Positions 16,508 to 24,723 of a DNA stretch of 33,221 nt are shown here, in pieces. The notes beneath the pieces are model-generated. The model searched no databases, was not told the origin of the DNA, and saw nothing but the letters and a program-made list of their open reading frames with translations. The position numbers and the translations under genes are program-made. Numbering within the stretch: position 1 is the first letter of the stretch; each line of letters begins with the position of its first letter. Source of the DNA: JBLHOS01 sp047623825 (GTDB taxonomy: Bacteria > Pseudomonadota > Alphaproteobacteria > Rhodobacterales > Rhodobacteraceae). The stretch spans positions 1-33,221 of the forward strand of contig JBLHOS010000026.1 in the NCBI GenBank assembly GCA_047623825.1. Reading direction: 5' to 3'.

Positions 16508-18427
16508 TTACGAACGGTCTCTGTTATCACCGATGTCTTCGAAATCCGCATCAACGATATCATCGTCAACACTGGAAGGGTCATCAACGCCGTCGCGGGC
16601 CTCTTCCCCTGATGCTTCGGCTTGGGCTTTGTAGATTGCCTCACCAAGTCGCATTGCAGCTTCGGTCACGTTCTGAATGCCGCCTTTGATTTTGCCGGCA
16701 TCATTCGTTTCCACCTGCTCTTCGAGGTTCTTGATGGCCAGTTCGATAGCTTCGACAGTTGTCGGGTCTACCTTGTCGGCATGCTCTTCGATAGATTTCT
16801 GAGTAGAGTGGATCAGGCTTTCTGCCTGATTCTTGGCTTCCACCAGTTCTTTACGATCTTTGTCCGCTTCGGCATTCGCCTCAGCATCTTTGACCATTTG
16901 TTCGATTTCTTCATCGCTCAGACCACCAGAAGCCTGGATCGTGATCGTTTGTTCTTTGCCAGTGCCCTTATCCTTTGCAGCGACCGCCACGATGCCGTTC
17001 GCGTCGATGTCAAAGGTAACTTCGATTTGCGGCAAGCCACGCGGCGAAGGTGGGATATTGTCAAGATTGAACTGGCCGAGCATCTTATTGTCGGCCGCCA
17101 TTTCACGTTCACCTTGGAAAACCCGGATTGTGACCGCGTTCTGGTTGTCTTCAGCGGTAGAGAAGACCTGCGATTTCTTGGTTGGGATCGTTGTGTTGCG
17201 GTCGATCAGTCGGGTAAAGACACCGCCCAACGTCTCAATTCCCAAGGACAACGGCGTCACGTCAAGCAAAACGACGTCTTTGACATCACCCTGCAAAACG
17301 CCGGCCTGAATAGCTGCGCCCAACGCAACAACTTCGTCTGGGTTTACGCCTTTATGGGGCTCTTTGCCAAAGAAGGCAGTCACTTCAGCCATAACCTTTG
17401 GCATCCGGGTCATGCCGCCAACCAGGACGACTTCATCAATGTCGCCCTTGCTTAGGCCGGCATCTTTCAACGCTGCGGCACACGGCTTCATCGAGGCTTT
17501 GATCAGGTCGTTAACCAGCGACTCCAGCTTGGCGCGGGTCAGTTTCATGACTAGGTGCAGCGGCTGACCACCATTTGGATCCATCGAGATAAACGGTTGG
17601 TTTATCTCGGTTTGAGTGCTGGACGACAGTTCGATCTTGGCTTTTTCAGCAGCTTCTTTCAAACGCTGCAGCGCCATCTTGTCTTTTGTCAGATCGACGC
17701 CAGTCTCTTTTTTGAATTCGTTCGACAAGTAAGAGACGATCCGCATGTCAAAGTCTTCACCGCCAAGGAACGTATCACCGTTGGTCGACTTCACCTCAAA
17801 CAGGCCATCATCGATCTCAAGGATCGTAACGTCAAATGTACCACCACCAAGGTCATAGACCGCAATGATTTTATTCTCTTTTTTGTCCAGACCATAGGCC
17901 AGCGCTGCGGCAGTCGGCTCATTGATGATCCGCAAAACCTCAAGGCCAGCGATCTTACCCGCATCCTTGGTTGCCTGACGTTGTGCATCATTGAAATACG
18001 CTGGAACGGTGATGACCGCCTGGGTGACTGCCTCGCCAAGATAACTTTCAGCGGTTTCTTTCATTTTTCCAAGGATCAGCGCTGAGACTTGCGCTGGGGA
18101 ATACTTCTCCCCTTTGACTTCAACCCATGCGTCGCCGTTTCCACCATCGACGATGGAATAAGGAACCAGATTCATGTCCTTTTCGACCTCAGCGTCGTCA
18201 ACACGGCGACCGACCAAGCGCTTTACAGCGAAGACAGTGTTTTCCGGATTCGTTACGGCCTGCCGTTTGGCGGCCTGTCCGACCAGACGCTCATGGTCTG
18301 TATAACCCACGATCGACGGTGTCGTACGAGCACCCTCTGAGTTTTCAATAACCCGTGGTTGGGCGCCGTCCATGATGGCGACGCAAGAGTTCGTGGTTCC
18401 GAGATCGATACCAATAACTTTAGCCAT
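16508..18427 (-). CDS. dnaK: Molecular chaperone DnaK (Hsp70)
   Basis: DnaK is the ATP-driven chaperone that binds hydrophobic peptides and works with DnaJ and GrpE. The 639 residues match alphaproteobacterial DnaK. The ATPase domain begins MAKVIGIDLGTTNSCVAIMD and contains VPAYFNDAQRQATKDAGKIA, NEPTAAALAYGLD and VYDLGGGTFDVTILE. The linker DVVLLDVTPLSLGIETLGG leads to the peptide-binding domain (NTTIPTKKSQVFSTAEDNQ), then the helical lid and an acidic tail ending in DADFEDIGDNRDRS. The ribosome site AAAGGG precedes the ATG at 18427. Transcription probably starts at the RpoH-type promoter about 110 nt upstream. dnaJ follows on the same strand. Confidence 0.99.
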   Translation of the reverse strand: MAKVIGIDLGTTNSCVAIMDGAQPRVIENSEGARTTPSIVGYTDHERLVGQAAKRQAVTNPENTVFAVKRLVGRRVDDAEVEKDMNLVPYSIVDGGNGDAWVEVKGEKYSPAQVSALILGKMKETAESYLGEAVTQAVITVPAYFNDAQRQATKDAGKIAGLEVLRIINEPTAAALAYGLDKKENKIIAVYDLGGGTFDVTILEIDDGLFEVKSTNGDTFLGGEDFDMRIVSYLSNEFKKETGVDLTKDKMALQRLKEAAEKAKIELSSSTQTEINQPFISMDPNGGQPLHLVMKLTRAKLESLVNDLIKASMKPCAAALKDAGLSKGDIDEVVLVGGMTRMPKVMAEVTAFFGKEPHKGVNPDEVVALGAAIQAGVLQGDVKDVVLLDVTPLSLGIETLGGVFTRLIDRNTTIPTKKSQVFSTAEDNQNAVTIRVFQGEREMAADNKMLGQFNLDNIPPSPRGLPQIEVTFDIDANGIVAVAAKDKGTGKEQTITIQASGGLSDEEIEQMVKDAEANAEADKDRKELVEAKNQAESLIHSTQKSIEEHADKVDPTTVEAIELAIKNLEEQVETNDAGKIKGGIQNVTEAAMRLGEAIYKAQAEASGEEARDGVDDPSSVDDDIVDADFEDIGDNRDRS

Positions 18428-18743
18428 AGCTGCGATATCCCTTTCTTAAGGCGATGTTGAGGGGTCAGGTCCGAAATCGGCCCCCGGCCCCATATCCCAA
18501 TTGGTAGCGGCACGCCGACACCAAGTTCGTTGCGTTATATATGGGGGCTAGAATACCGTCGCAAGCGGTCGTGGGGCAAGAAACAGCATTGAACCCACAA
18601 ATTCTCCGACCTTTTTAACGGGTGTTGCCGTGTTGACTACGTCATTACATGCTTTGGTTCGATTTTATACGAGGTTGAACGGCCTTGTTTTTTCGCTGAC
18701 TAAGGCTGTGATCGTTCGTTCTGGGGTTTGGAGGACTTAAAAA
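18428..18743. other. Divergent 316-nt gap between dnaK and alkB
   Basis: The left third is the dnaK leader with its RpoH-type promoter. The right side must hold the alkB promoter, but I could not place it: TTGACT occurs near 18632 with no good -10 at 16-18 nt, and TTATAC near 18665 lacks a -35. A strong GGAGG ribosome site at 18730-18734 serves alkB. There is no RNA gene, CIRCE element or coding frame that I can support here. Confidence 0.7.
18539..18565 (-). promoter_or_regulatory. RpoH (sigma-32) heat-shock promoter of dnaK
   Basis: On the minus strand, CTTGCGA (18565-18559) is followed after 12 nt by CCCCATAT (18546-18539). This fits the RpoH consensus CTTGAAA, 11-16 nt spacer, CCCCATnT, with an exact -10. 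Transcription would start near 18532, leaving a leader of about 105 nt before the dnaK ATG. A second, weaker CTTGGTG element lies downstream (about 18527). No CIRCE repeat is seen. Confidence 0.75.
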
Positions 18744-19370
18744 ATGCAACCGACGCTGACGATCCGTGGGTTTCAAATATTTAAGCAATTCTTGGATCCT
18801 GTGCAGCAGCGTGCGCTTGCAGATGACGTACGTGCCAAAATTGTAGCAACACCCTTCTTTGAGCCAATGACGCCTTCTGGAAAACCAATGTCGGTGCGAA
18901 TGACCTCACTTGGTGAGGTGGGCTGGCTAACGGATCGTACAGGGTATCGCTACTCGGATCGCCATCCCAATGGTGCGTCCTGGCCCCCAATCCCCGAAAG
19001 TGTGCTCAATATCTGGTCTGCGGTATCGGGCAGCGACCGCCCTCCAGACAGCTGCCTGTTGAATTTCTATGCCAAAGAGGCGCGGATGGGACTACATCAA
19101 GACAAAGATGAAGCAAACTTCGATCATCCGGTCGTTTCTATCTCACTGGGCGATGAGGGTCTGTTTCGAGTTGGCAATTTGGCCCGTGGAGGATCAACTG
19201 AGTCGCTGTGGCTTGGTTCAGGTGATGTTGTTGTCATGGGCGGCGCGGCGCGTCTGATCCATCATGGACTAGATAGGATTAGGTTCGGCTCATCACAGAT
19301 GTTTCCCAAGGGTGGACGCCTTAACCTGACTTTGCGCGTAGCAGGCGACCTTTCGCCCGTTAGTTCATAG
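18744..19370 (+). CDS. alkB: AlkB-family 2-oxoglutarate/Fe(II) dioxygenase (DNA alkylation repair)
   Basis: AlkB removes methyl lesions such as 1-methyladenine and 3-methylcytosine by oxidation with Fe(II), O2 and 2-oxoglutarate. The 208 residues are near the normal size (216 in E. coli). The iron ligands are His118-x-Asp120 in GLHQDKDEANFD and His174 in LIHHGLDRI. The 2-oxoglutarate-binding pattern RxNxTxR is present as Arg192-Leu-Asn-Leu-Thr-Leu-Arg198. NFYAKEARM before the HxD matches the NxYxPG substrate-side motif, with the Pro-Gly changed. WPPIPESVLNIW is the usual mid-protein segment. It stands alone, with its own GGAGG ribosome site, and converges on the ABC permease with an 11-nt overlap. 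Confidence 0.95.
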   Translation: MQPTLTIRGFQIFKQFLDPVQQRALADDVRAKIVATPFFEPMTPSGKPMSVRMTSLGEVGWLTDRTGYRYSDRHPNGASWPPIPESVLNIWSAVSGSDRPPDSCLLNFYAKEARMGLHQDKDEANFDHPVVSISLGDEGLFRVGNLARGGSTESLWLGSGDVVVMGGAARLIHHGLDRIRFGSSQMFPKGGRLNLTLRVAGDLSPVSS

Positions 19371-20181
19371 CGCCCCAGCTTGCAGAGGCGTGGCGCCGTG
19401 TGAAAAATTCGCCCATCAATCCAAGCACCAAGAAAGTCAAAGCGACATAGAGTGGATACTCCCAGTTCGAATAACGTGGAAAATAATTCACAAAGGTGAA
19501 CCCGCGCGCCTGATCTATAAGATGAAACAGCGGGTTCCAGTCAAACAAAGCGATCATGAAGCCGGGCAGCATATTCGCGACGAACATCTTTCCAGAGGCG
19601 ATCATGTTCACTCGAACATAGATCATGTTGATTGTGCTGACAGCGCCAGGCATCCAAGGCTTGAGTGCGAGCAAGACAACACCGAAACAACAACCGGTAA
19701 ACCAGCTTAACAGAAACATCATGCTGGCACCGACCCAATCATGGACGATGACTGGTTCGATGATCGTGTGAATAATGAACAGAATGACCATGAGAGAGAT
19801 GAATTGCGTGTAAAGGGAGGATAGAGCGGCCGCCAAAATCGCGACAAGAGTGTTCATCGGCGCGTGAAGCATCATGGCAGACGTTGGGCCTTCGGACCCA
19901 ACAATGGCCCTGAACGCGGTGATATGGGTCAAATAAAGAAAAATTCCGGTCAGCAAATATAGGGTGAAGTCGCCTCGCAAGGCCGCCCCTCGGACCCCCA
20001 ACACAGTGAACATCAGATAGAAAAAAGTCAGGAACAAAAGGCCCTGCATGATGCTCTGGGCGATTGCAAATAACGCATTGCGATGCCCAGATCGCACTTT
20101 ACGAACGGCCACATGATAAGTCGTCTCAGCTATATTGAGCAGAGAACGGCCAGTAGAATAGGTGCGTTTAGACTCGAACAT
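19360..20181 (-). CDS. ABC-2 type permease, polysaccharide export (KpsM/Wzm-like)
   Basis: This is a 273-residue integral membrane protein with about six hydrophobic segments, roughly at 36-63, 72-92, 110-141, 149-172, 182-213 and 241-260. The layout and the late motif NPLFHLIDQARGFTF at 216-230 are typical of ABC-2 permeases that export capsule or O-antigen polysaccharide. Such a permease needs a cytoplasmic ATPase (KpsT/Wzt); none is in this window, and neither are KpsE/D or KpsC/S genes. The AGGA ribosome site lies just before the ATG at 20181. It is divergent from the glycan gene run beginning with cysQ, which suggests a shared substrate. Its 3' end overlaps alkB. The family call is firm; the transported molecule is inferred. 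Confidence 0.85.
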   Translation of the reverse strand: MFESKRTYSTGRSLLNIAETTYHVAVRKVRSGHRNALFAIAQSIMQGLLFLTFFYLMFTVLGVRGAALRGDFTLYLLTGIFLYLTHITAFRAIVGSEGPTSAMMLHAPMNTLVAILAAALSSLYTQFISLMVILFIIHTIIEPVIVHDWVGASMMFLLSWFTGCCFGVVLLALKPWMPGAVSTINMIYVRVNMIASGKMFVANMLPGFMIALFDWNPLFHLIDQARGFTFVNYFPRYSNWEYPLYVALTFLVLGLMGEFFTRRHASASWGAMN

Positions 20182-20230
20182 GTGATCCTAATATTGTCCG
20201 CCTTGGGCCTGATCTTTTTGAATGCAACAC

Positions 20231-20259
20231 TTGCCGGGCCATTCATAGCGTAAGATAAC
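20231..20259 (+). promoter_or_regulatory. Candidate promoter for the cysQ-glycosyltransferase run
   Basis: TTGCCG (20231-20236) and GATAAC (20254-20259) are 17 nt apart in the 122-nt gap between the divergent permease and cysQ genes. Both hexamers match only four of six consensus positions, so this is a tentative placement. Confidence 0.3.
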
Positions 20260-20303
20260 GGCTAGAATTAGACATTTCAATAAAACCGTGAGGATGGCCC
20301 GTT

Positions 20304-21101
20304 TTGGACTATGACAAGATAGAAACCGTCTTTCGCGCACTCGCGATCTCTGCCGGCAACCGGATAATGGAGATCTATGATGCTGATGATTTTGACGTTC
20401 GCCTGAAATCTGACGATAGCCCGGTAACTGCCGCAGATGTGGCCGCAGACGTGTTGATCTCTGATGGCCTGCGCAAAGCATTTCCCGAAGTCATGTTGGT
20501 AACCGAAGAACAAGCCGCGTCTCATAAGCAAAAAGGTTTGGATTTCATCATTGTCGACCCGCTTGACGGCACCAAAGAGTTCGTTCAGCGGCGTGGCGAT
20601 TTCACTGTGAATATTGCGTATGTAAAAGACGGCACTCCAATCCGGGGCATCGTCTACGCACCCGCCAAAAAAAGGCTCTTTTATACCAAAGCTGACGGTA
20701 TCAGTGTTGAGGAAACTGGAGAGTTTTCAGAGGCAAAAATTGGTGACTTGGTGCCGATTCGGGTCTCTAGCCCCGATAATGAAGGGCTCTTTGTCGTCGC
20801 CTCAAAGTCTCACCGTGACGCTGCTACTGACAGCTACATCAACAAATATGCCGTTGCAGATATGAAAAGTGCTGGGTCTTCGTTGAAATTCTGTTTGGTT
20901 GCGGTCGGTGAGGCAGATCTCTACCCGCGGTTAGGCCGTACTATGGAGTGGGATATTGCGGCGGGAGATGCCGTTCTTCGCGGTGCAGGGGGTCATGTCG
21001 TCCGGTTTGACGATCACACAACCATGACCTACGGCAAATCTGAGTTCGAGAATCCGTTCTTTATTGCGTACGCGCCTGGTGTAAATCTGAAGATGCCATA
21101 G
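20304..21101 (+). CDS. cysQ: 3'(2'),5'-bisphosphate nucleotidase CysQ (inositol monophosphatase superfamily)
   Basis: CysQ hydrolyses 3'-phosphoadenosine-5'-phosphate (PAP) to AMP and phosphate. PAP is left when PAPS donates sulfate, and it inhibits sulfotransferases and some ribonucleases. The 265 residues show the metal-dependent phosphatase signatures: SPVTAADVAAD at 39-49, EE at 68-69, DPLDGTKEF at 85-93 and WDIAAGDAVL at 216-225. GAGG follows at 227-230. The start must be the TTG at 20304, preceded by AGGA; an in-frame stop lies just upstream and nearby ATGs are out of frame. It heads a run of glycan genes that ends in a sulfotransferase-like gene, which suggests it clears PAP for that pathway as well as for sulfate assimilation. 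Confidence 0.93.
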   Translation: MDYDKIETVFRALAISAGNRIMEIYDADDFDVRLKSDDSPVTAADVAADVLISDGLRKAFPEVMLVTEEQAASHKQKGLDFIIVDPLDGTKEFVQRRGDFTVNIAYVKDGTPIRGIVYAPAKKRLFYTKADGISVEETGEFSEAKIGDLVPIRVSSPDNEGLFVVASKSHRDAATDSYINKYAVADMKSAGSSLKFCLVAVGEADLYPRLGRTMEWDIAAGDAVLRGAGGHVVRFDDHTTMTYGKSEFENPFFIAYAPGVNLKMP

Positions 21102-21115
21102 GCCTGCAATGAAAA

Positions 21116-22387
21116 TTGGTTGGACCTCACTTGGATGATCAGATCTCCATAACTGTTGTAGTGATAAGTAACGGTAGGCCGGCGCTTTTGCGGCGGTGCC
21201 TGCTTGGCATAAATCAATTGTTTTTCCAGAATTTCGAAGTTGTGGTCGTTGCAGATAGCGCGGGGATCGCGGCGATCGGCGACTTACCGTTCTCACCGCA
21301 GCTCAAGACGCTAGTTTTTGACGAAGAAAATATTTCACGAGCCCGGAACTTGGCAGTTGGTCTGGCCGCTGGTGATGTTGTTGCCTTTATCGATGATGAC
21401 GCCGTTCCCGAACCAACTTGGCTTACTCAGATCTCAAGTCCGTTTTCAGACCCTGATGTTTGCGCAGTTTCTGGGTATGTCTTAGGACGCAACGGCATCT
21501 CGTTGCAGTGGGGGGCTGAAACCATTGGCCCCGATACCTCTTCGAAACGGCTACTGATCGACGGTTTTGCGAGCGTTTTGCCAAAGCTCTCCAAGCATTG
21601 TGCTCTAAAACTCCAAGGCACAAATTTTGCGGTCCGTCGCAGTATTTTGGTCGAATTGGGGGGCTTTGATGAGGCGTTTGAGTTTTATCTGGATGACACC
21701 GATTTTGCCTTTCGCTTGGGCTTGGTTGGCAAAAAGGCGGCTGTGGCGCCCGGCGCAATTGTGCATCACGGTTTTGCTGAGAGTGGCCGGAGATTTCAAA
21801 ACCGAGTGCCAAAAAGCCTGTTTCAGATTGGCGCCAGCCAGGCCGTCTATCTGCGCAAGCACCTGCCCGATCGGATGCAAAGACGGCATATTTCTAGATT
21901 TACGTCCCATCAGAGAAGACGCCTTGGGCGGTTATTAGTAGACGGTAATCTAGAACCGGCAGATGTGTGGCGGCTTATGGCGGACCTCAAAGCGGGGTTT
22001 GAGGTTGGGAAGCTTCGAAGCGCAGGGCAGGCCGCGTCGTTCCCAGATGAAATACCACAATTCGCGCCGCTTCGCGGATCTGCGCCAGAAGCCTCGATCT
22101 TTTTGTCTGGGCGCTGGTTTCAACAAGATGATTTAAAACAAAGCGGTTCGAAAATTGCGGCGAACGGCCAACCCGTCACGCTGTTGATATTGAGCCCAAC
22201 GATGCGTGCCCAAACCGCCCGCTTTACGGCTGATGGGATCTGGCTCCAGTCAGGCGGCCTTTTTGGTCGTACAGACCGGGCAGAACCGCGGTTTCAATTT
22301 TGGCTGTTTAGGCGTAGAGTCCGTGCTGAACAACGCCGCCTTGAACAGTTTCGAGGTCCGTTCACAACGAATTTAACGGTTTCATGA
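21116..22387 (+). CDS. Glycosyltransferase family 2 protein with C-terminal extension
   Basis: This is a predicted inverting GT-A sugar transferase of 423 residues. The N-terminal nucleotide-binding strand is SITVVVISNGRPALLRRCL (11-29), and NISRARNLAVGLAAGDVVAF precedes the metal-binding DDD at 93-95 (FIDDDAVPEP). The acceptor-side segment FYLDDTDFAFRLGLVGKKAA carries the ED-like catalytic acid motif. This covers about 1-250. The last 120 or so residues (FAPLRGSAPEASIFLSGRWF onward) match nothing I recognise. The start is unclear: an in-frame TGA at 21110 leaves only TTG at 21116, TTG at 21131 or GTG further in, and an ATG at 21109 is out of frame. It lies 14 nt after cysQ, so it is probably in one transcript. 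Confidence 0.85.
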   Translation: MVGPHLDDQISITVVVISNGRPALLRRCLLGINQLFFQNFEVVVVADSAGIAAIGDLPFSPQLKTLVFDEENISRARNLAVGLAAGDVVAFIDDDAVPEPTWLTQISSPFSDPDVCAVSGYVLGRNGISLQWGAETIGPDTSSKRLLIDGFASVLPKLSKHCALKLQGTNFAVRRSILVELGGFDEAFEFYLDDTDFAFRLGLVGKKAAVAPGAIVHHGFAESGRRFQNRVPKSLFQIGASQAVYLRKHLPDRMQRRHISRFTSHQRRRLGRLLVDGNLEPADVWRLMADLKAGFEVGKLRSAGQAASFPDEIPQFAPLRGSAPEASIFLSGRWFQQDDLKQSGSKIAANGQPVTLLILSPTMRAQTARFTADGIWLQSGGLFGRTDRAEPRFQFWLFRRRVRAEQRRLEQFRGPFTTNLTVS

Positions 22388-22521
22388 AGAACTTTCCCTT
22401 CGTTTGACTTGTTTGCGAACAACAACCTGGATTATTAGCCAATTGGTATAAATTTGGGCCTACACTGGCTCAGTAGATCCGACGACAGCCGGTTTTAGAA
22501 TGCGGAACTTGAAAGGTGTCG

Positions 22522-23421
22522 ATGATGAATAAGAGAGTGAGGAAGGCGATTTTCCCGGTTGCGGGATTAGGAACTCGATTTCTTCCTGCCACAAAGTCAG
22601 TTCCAAAAGAGATCATGACCTTGGTCGATCGGCCGCTCATCCAATACGCGATTGATGAGGCCCGTGCGGCTGGCATCAAGGAATTTATCTTTGTCACTGC
22701 GCGCGGAAAAGGTGCGCTTGAGGACTATTTCGACCATTCGCCTCAACTTGAATCGGCATTGCGGAAAAAGGGTAGCTTTGAGCTGCTCAAGATCTTGAAG
22801 TCCACCAATATGGAAAGTGGCGCCATTGCATATTTGCGCCAACACCGTGCGCTTGGCCTAGGCCATGCCGTCTGGTGCGCGCGTCGCCTGTTGTCTCCAA
22901 ATGAACCGTTTGCTGTCATTCTGCCGGACGACGTGATCGCAGCCGAAACGCCCTGTCTGCAACAGATGGTCGAAGCGCATGCGGAGCTTGGCGGCAATAT
23001 GGTCGCCACAATGGAGGTTCCACTTGAAAAAGCTTCGTCCTATGGAATTTTGGATATCAGCGAAGATATGGGCTCTGTTGTCTCGGTTCGGGGAATGGTT
23101 GAGAAACCCAAAAATGAAGATGCGCCATCCAATTTGGCAGTTATCGGCCGCTACATCCTGACGCCGAATATCATGTCGAACCTTAATCGGCTGAAATCTG
23201 GCTCTGGCGGTGAAATCCAGCTGACAGATGCCATCGCCGAGGAGATCAAAACCTCCAACAATGTGTATGGTTTCCGGTTCCGTGGTCAGCGGTTCGATTG
23301 TGGATCGAAGGCGGGCTTCTTACAGGCGACAGTTGCATTTGGCTTGGCCCGCGAAGATTTGCGCGAAGAGTTTTCGCAATACTTGGGGGAAATGATGGCG
23401 ATGCAAAACGCAGCGCAGTGA
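22522..23421 (+). CDS. galU: UTP-glucose-1-phosphate uridylyltransferase GalU
   Basis: GalU makes UDP-glucose from UTP and glucose-1-phosphate, the donor for many surface polysaccharides and the precursor of UDP-galactose and UDP-glucuronate. It has 299 residues from the ATG at 22522 (ATG at 22525 and GTG at 22516 are alternatives; the ribosome site GAAAGG is at 22511-22516). The nucleotidyltransferase signature PVAGLGTRFLPATKSVPKE is at about 12-30. PLIQYAIDEARAAGI, LGLGHAVWCA, ILPDDVI and the MVEKPKNEDAPSNLAVIGRY stretch follow, as does GGEIQLTDAI. It sits among glycosyltransferase genes. The 128-nt gap before it contains TATAAA at 22447-22452 and may hold its own promoter. Confidence 0.95.
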   Translation: MMNKRVRKAIFPVAGLGTRFLPATKSVPKEIMTLVDRPLIQYAIDEARAAGIKEFIFVTARGKGALEDYFDHSPQLESALRKKGSFELLKILKSTNMESGAIAYLRQHRALGLGHAVWCARRLLSPNEPFAVILPDDVIAAETPCLQQMVEAHAELGGNMVATMEVPLEKASSYGILDISEDMGSVVSVRGMVEKPKNEDAPSNLAVIGRYILTPNIMSNLNRLKSGSGGEIQLTDAIAEEIKTSNNVYGFRFRGQRFDCGSKAGFLQATVAFGLAREDLREEFSQYLGEMMAMQNAAQ

Positions 23422-23454
23422 CATTAGGCGACCTGCGGGTATAGCGGCTGGCAC

Positions 23455-24723
23455 ATGCACATGATGCTCAATCCAAATCCCAAAACACCAATTTGTCTTG
23501 ATGTTACTCGGCTTCTGTCACGCGCCGGGCTTGGTGCATTGACGGGCGTTGATAGGGTTGAGAGGGCTTATGTGGAATGGGCGCTGTCTGGCGAACGCAT
23601 CGCGACATTCCTGTGTCGAACTAGCCGGGGCTATCTGTTGCTCGACCCTAACGGCGCGCGGGCACTTTTGAATGGCCTTGCGGGGACCCAAAAATGGCGG
23701 TCCGCTGATCTGATCTCAAAGGTCATGGGTCGAGGGAATAGACAGCGCGATCAGGCTGAGGCTACTTTGCGCCAACACATAATCGCCCGCGCGCTTCCCA
23801 CTGGCCTCGCCCGAATGCTGCGGCGGCACCTGCCTGATGAAACCATTTATCTGAATGTCGGGCACAGTAACCTTTCACAAAGAGTTTTAAGCACTTGGGC
23901 AAAACGAACCGGTGGGCTATCAGCGGTTCTAATTCATGACCTTATCCCCGTGTCGTATCCTGAATTCTCAACACCTGACAGCACGCGCAGGTTTGAAGAA
24001 ATCCTGACGCGCTTGCCGAAAAATTGTGATTTGATCATAGCAAACTCCCACGATACTGCGGATCGCCTTGCGAACCATTGGCGGGATGTGTCGCGGTTGC
24101 CCCAGATCTGTGTTTCTCATTTGGGCTTGACGCCACCACCCGCGACAGAGCCGATTGAGATCGAGACTAAAACCCCATTTTTTGTTGCTGTCGGGACACT
24201 TGAACCACGTAAAAACTTGACCCTTTTGTTGGACATTTGGGAGCTTTTAGCACAAAAAGTGGGTCAAAACCCACTTCCCCATCTTCATATCGTAGGTGGG
24301 AGGGGCTGGTTGAGTAGCGCCCTTTTTGAACGGATCGACACCCACCCACTCAACGGCATTGCGTTCTTTGAACATGGCGCTTTGTCAGATGCTCAGAAGC
24401 AATATTTGATTGAACAGAGTCAGGGCCTATTATTCCCAAGCTTGGCAGAAGGATTTGGGCTTCCACCGTTGGAGGCGTTGGCCTTGGGAAAACCTGTGAT
24501 ATGTTCTAATCTACCTGTTCTTCGAGAGATATTGGGGGATAAAGCAACCTTTCTTGATCCGTCTGATCCGGATATGTGGGTGGAAACGATACGGAAACAG
24601 TTAAATGGTATGCTTGAGGTTGCCGGATTGGATGACTTTTCGATCCCTACGTGGCATGCGCATTTTAACCAGATCGACGTGGCACTTGAAAACTTGCCAC
24701 CGCAGATGAGCAGAAAGGCCTAG
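23455..24723 (+). CDS. Glycosyltransferase family 4 (GT-B fold) protein
   Basis: This is a predicted retaining GT-B glycosyltransferase of 422 residues. The N-terminal half (about 1-230) begins with TPICLDVTRLLSRAGLGALT, and TGVDRVERAYVEWAL is the usual acceptor-domain opening of this subgroup. The C-terminal donor domain shows FVAVGTLEPRKNLTLLLDIW at about 242-261 and LFPSLAEGFGLPPLEALALG at about 324-343. It continues with KPVICSNLPVLREILGD, the E-x7-E donor-binding region of GT4. ATGs at 23461 and 23464 are alternative starts. It follows galU by 33 nt, and its stop directly abuts the next gene's ATG, so it is part of the same run. Sugar and linkage cannot be told from sequence. Confidence 0.88.
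   Translation: MHMMLNPNPKTPICLDVTRLLSRAGLGALTGVDRVERAYVEWALSGERIATFLCRTSRGYLLLDPNGARALLNGLAGTQKWRSADLISKVMGRGNRQRDQAEATLRQHIIARALPTGLARMLRRHLPDETIYLNVGHSNLSQRVLSTWAKRTGGLSAVLIHDLIPVSYPEFSTPDSTRRFEEILTRLPKNCDLIIANSHDTADRLANHWRDVSRLPQICVSHLGLTPPPATEPIEIETKTPFFVAVGTLEPRKNLTLLLDIWELLAQKVGQNPLPHLHIVGGRGWLSSALFERIDTHPLNGIAFFEHGALSDAQKQYLIEQSQGLLFPSLAEGFGLPPLEALALGKPVICSNLPVLREILGDKATFLDPSDPDMWVETIRKQLNGMLEVAGLDDFSIPTWHAHFNQIDVALENLPPQMSRKA

Noticed and set aside
16622..17455. 277-codon plus-strand frame opposite dnaK
   Set aside because: Antisense shadow of the highly biased dnaK codons; the peptide is a typical reverse-frame composition with no domain and no ribosome site.
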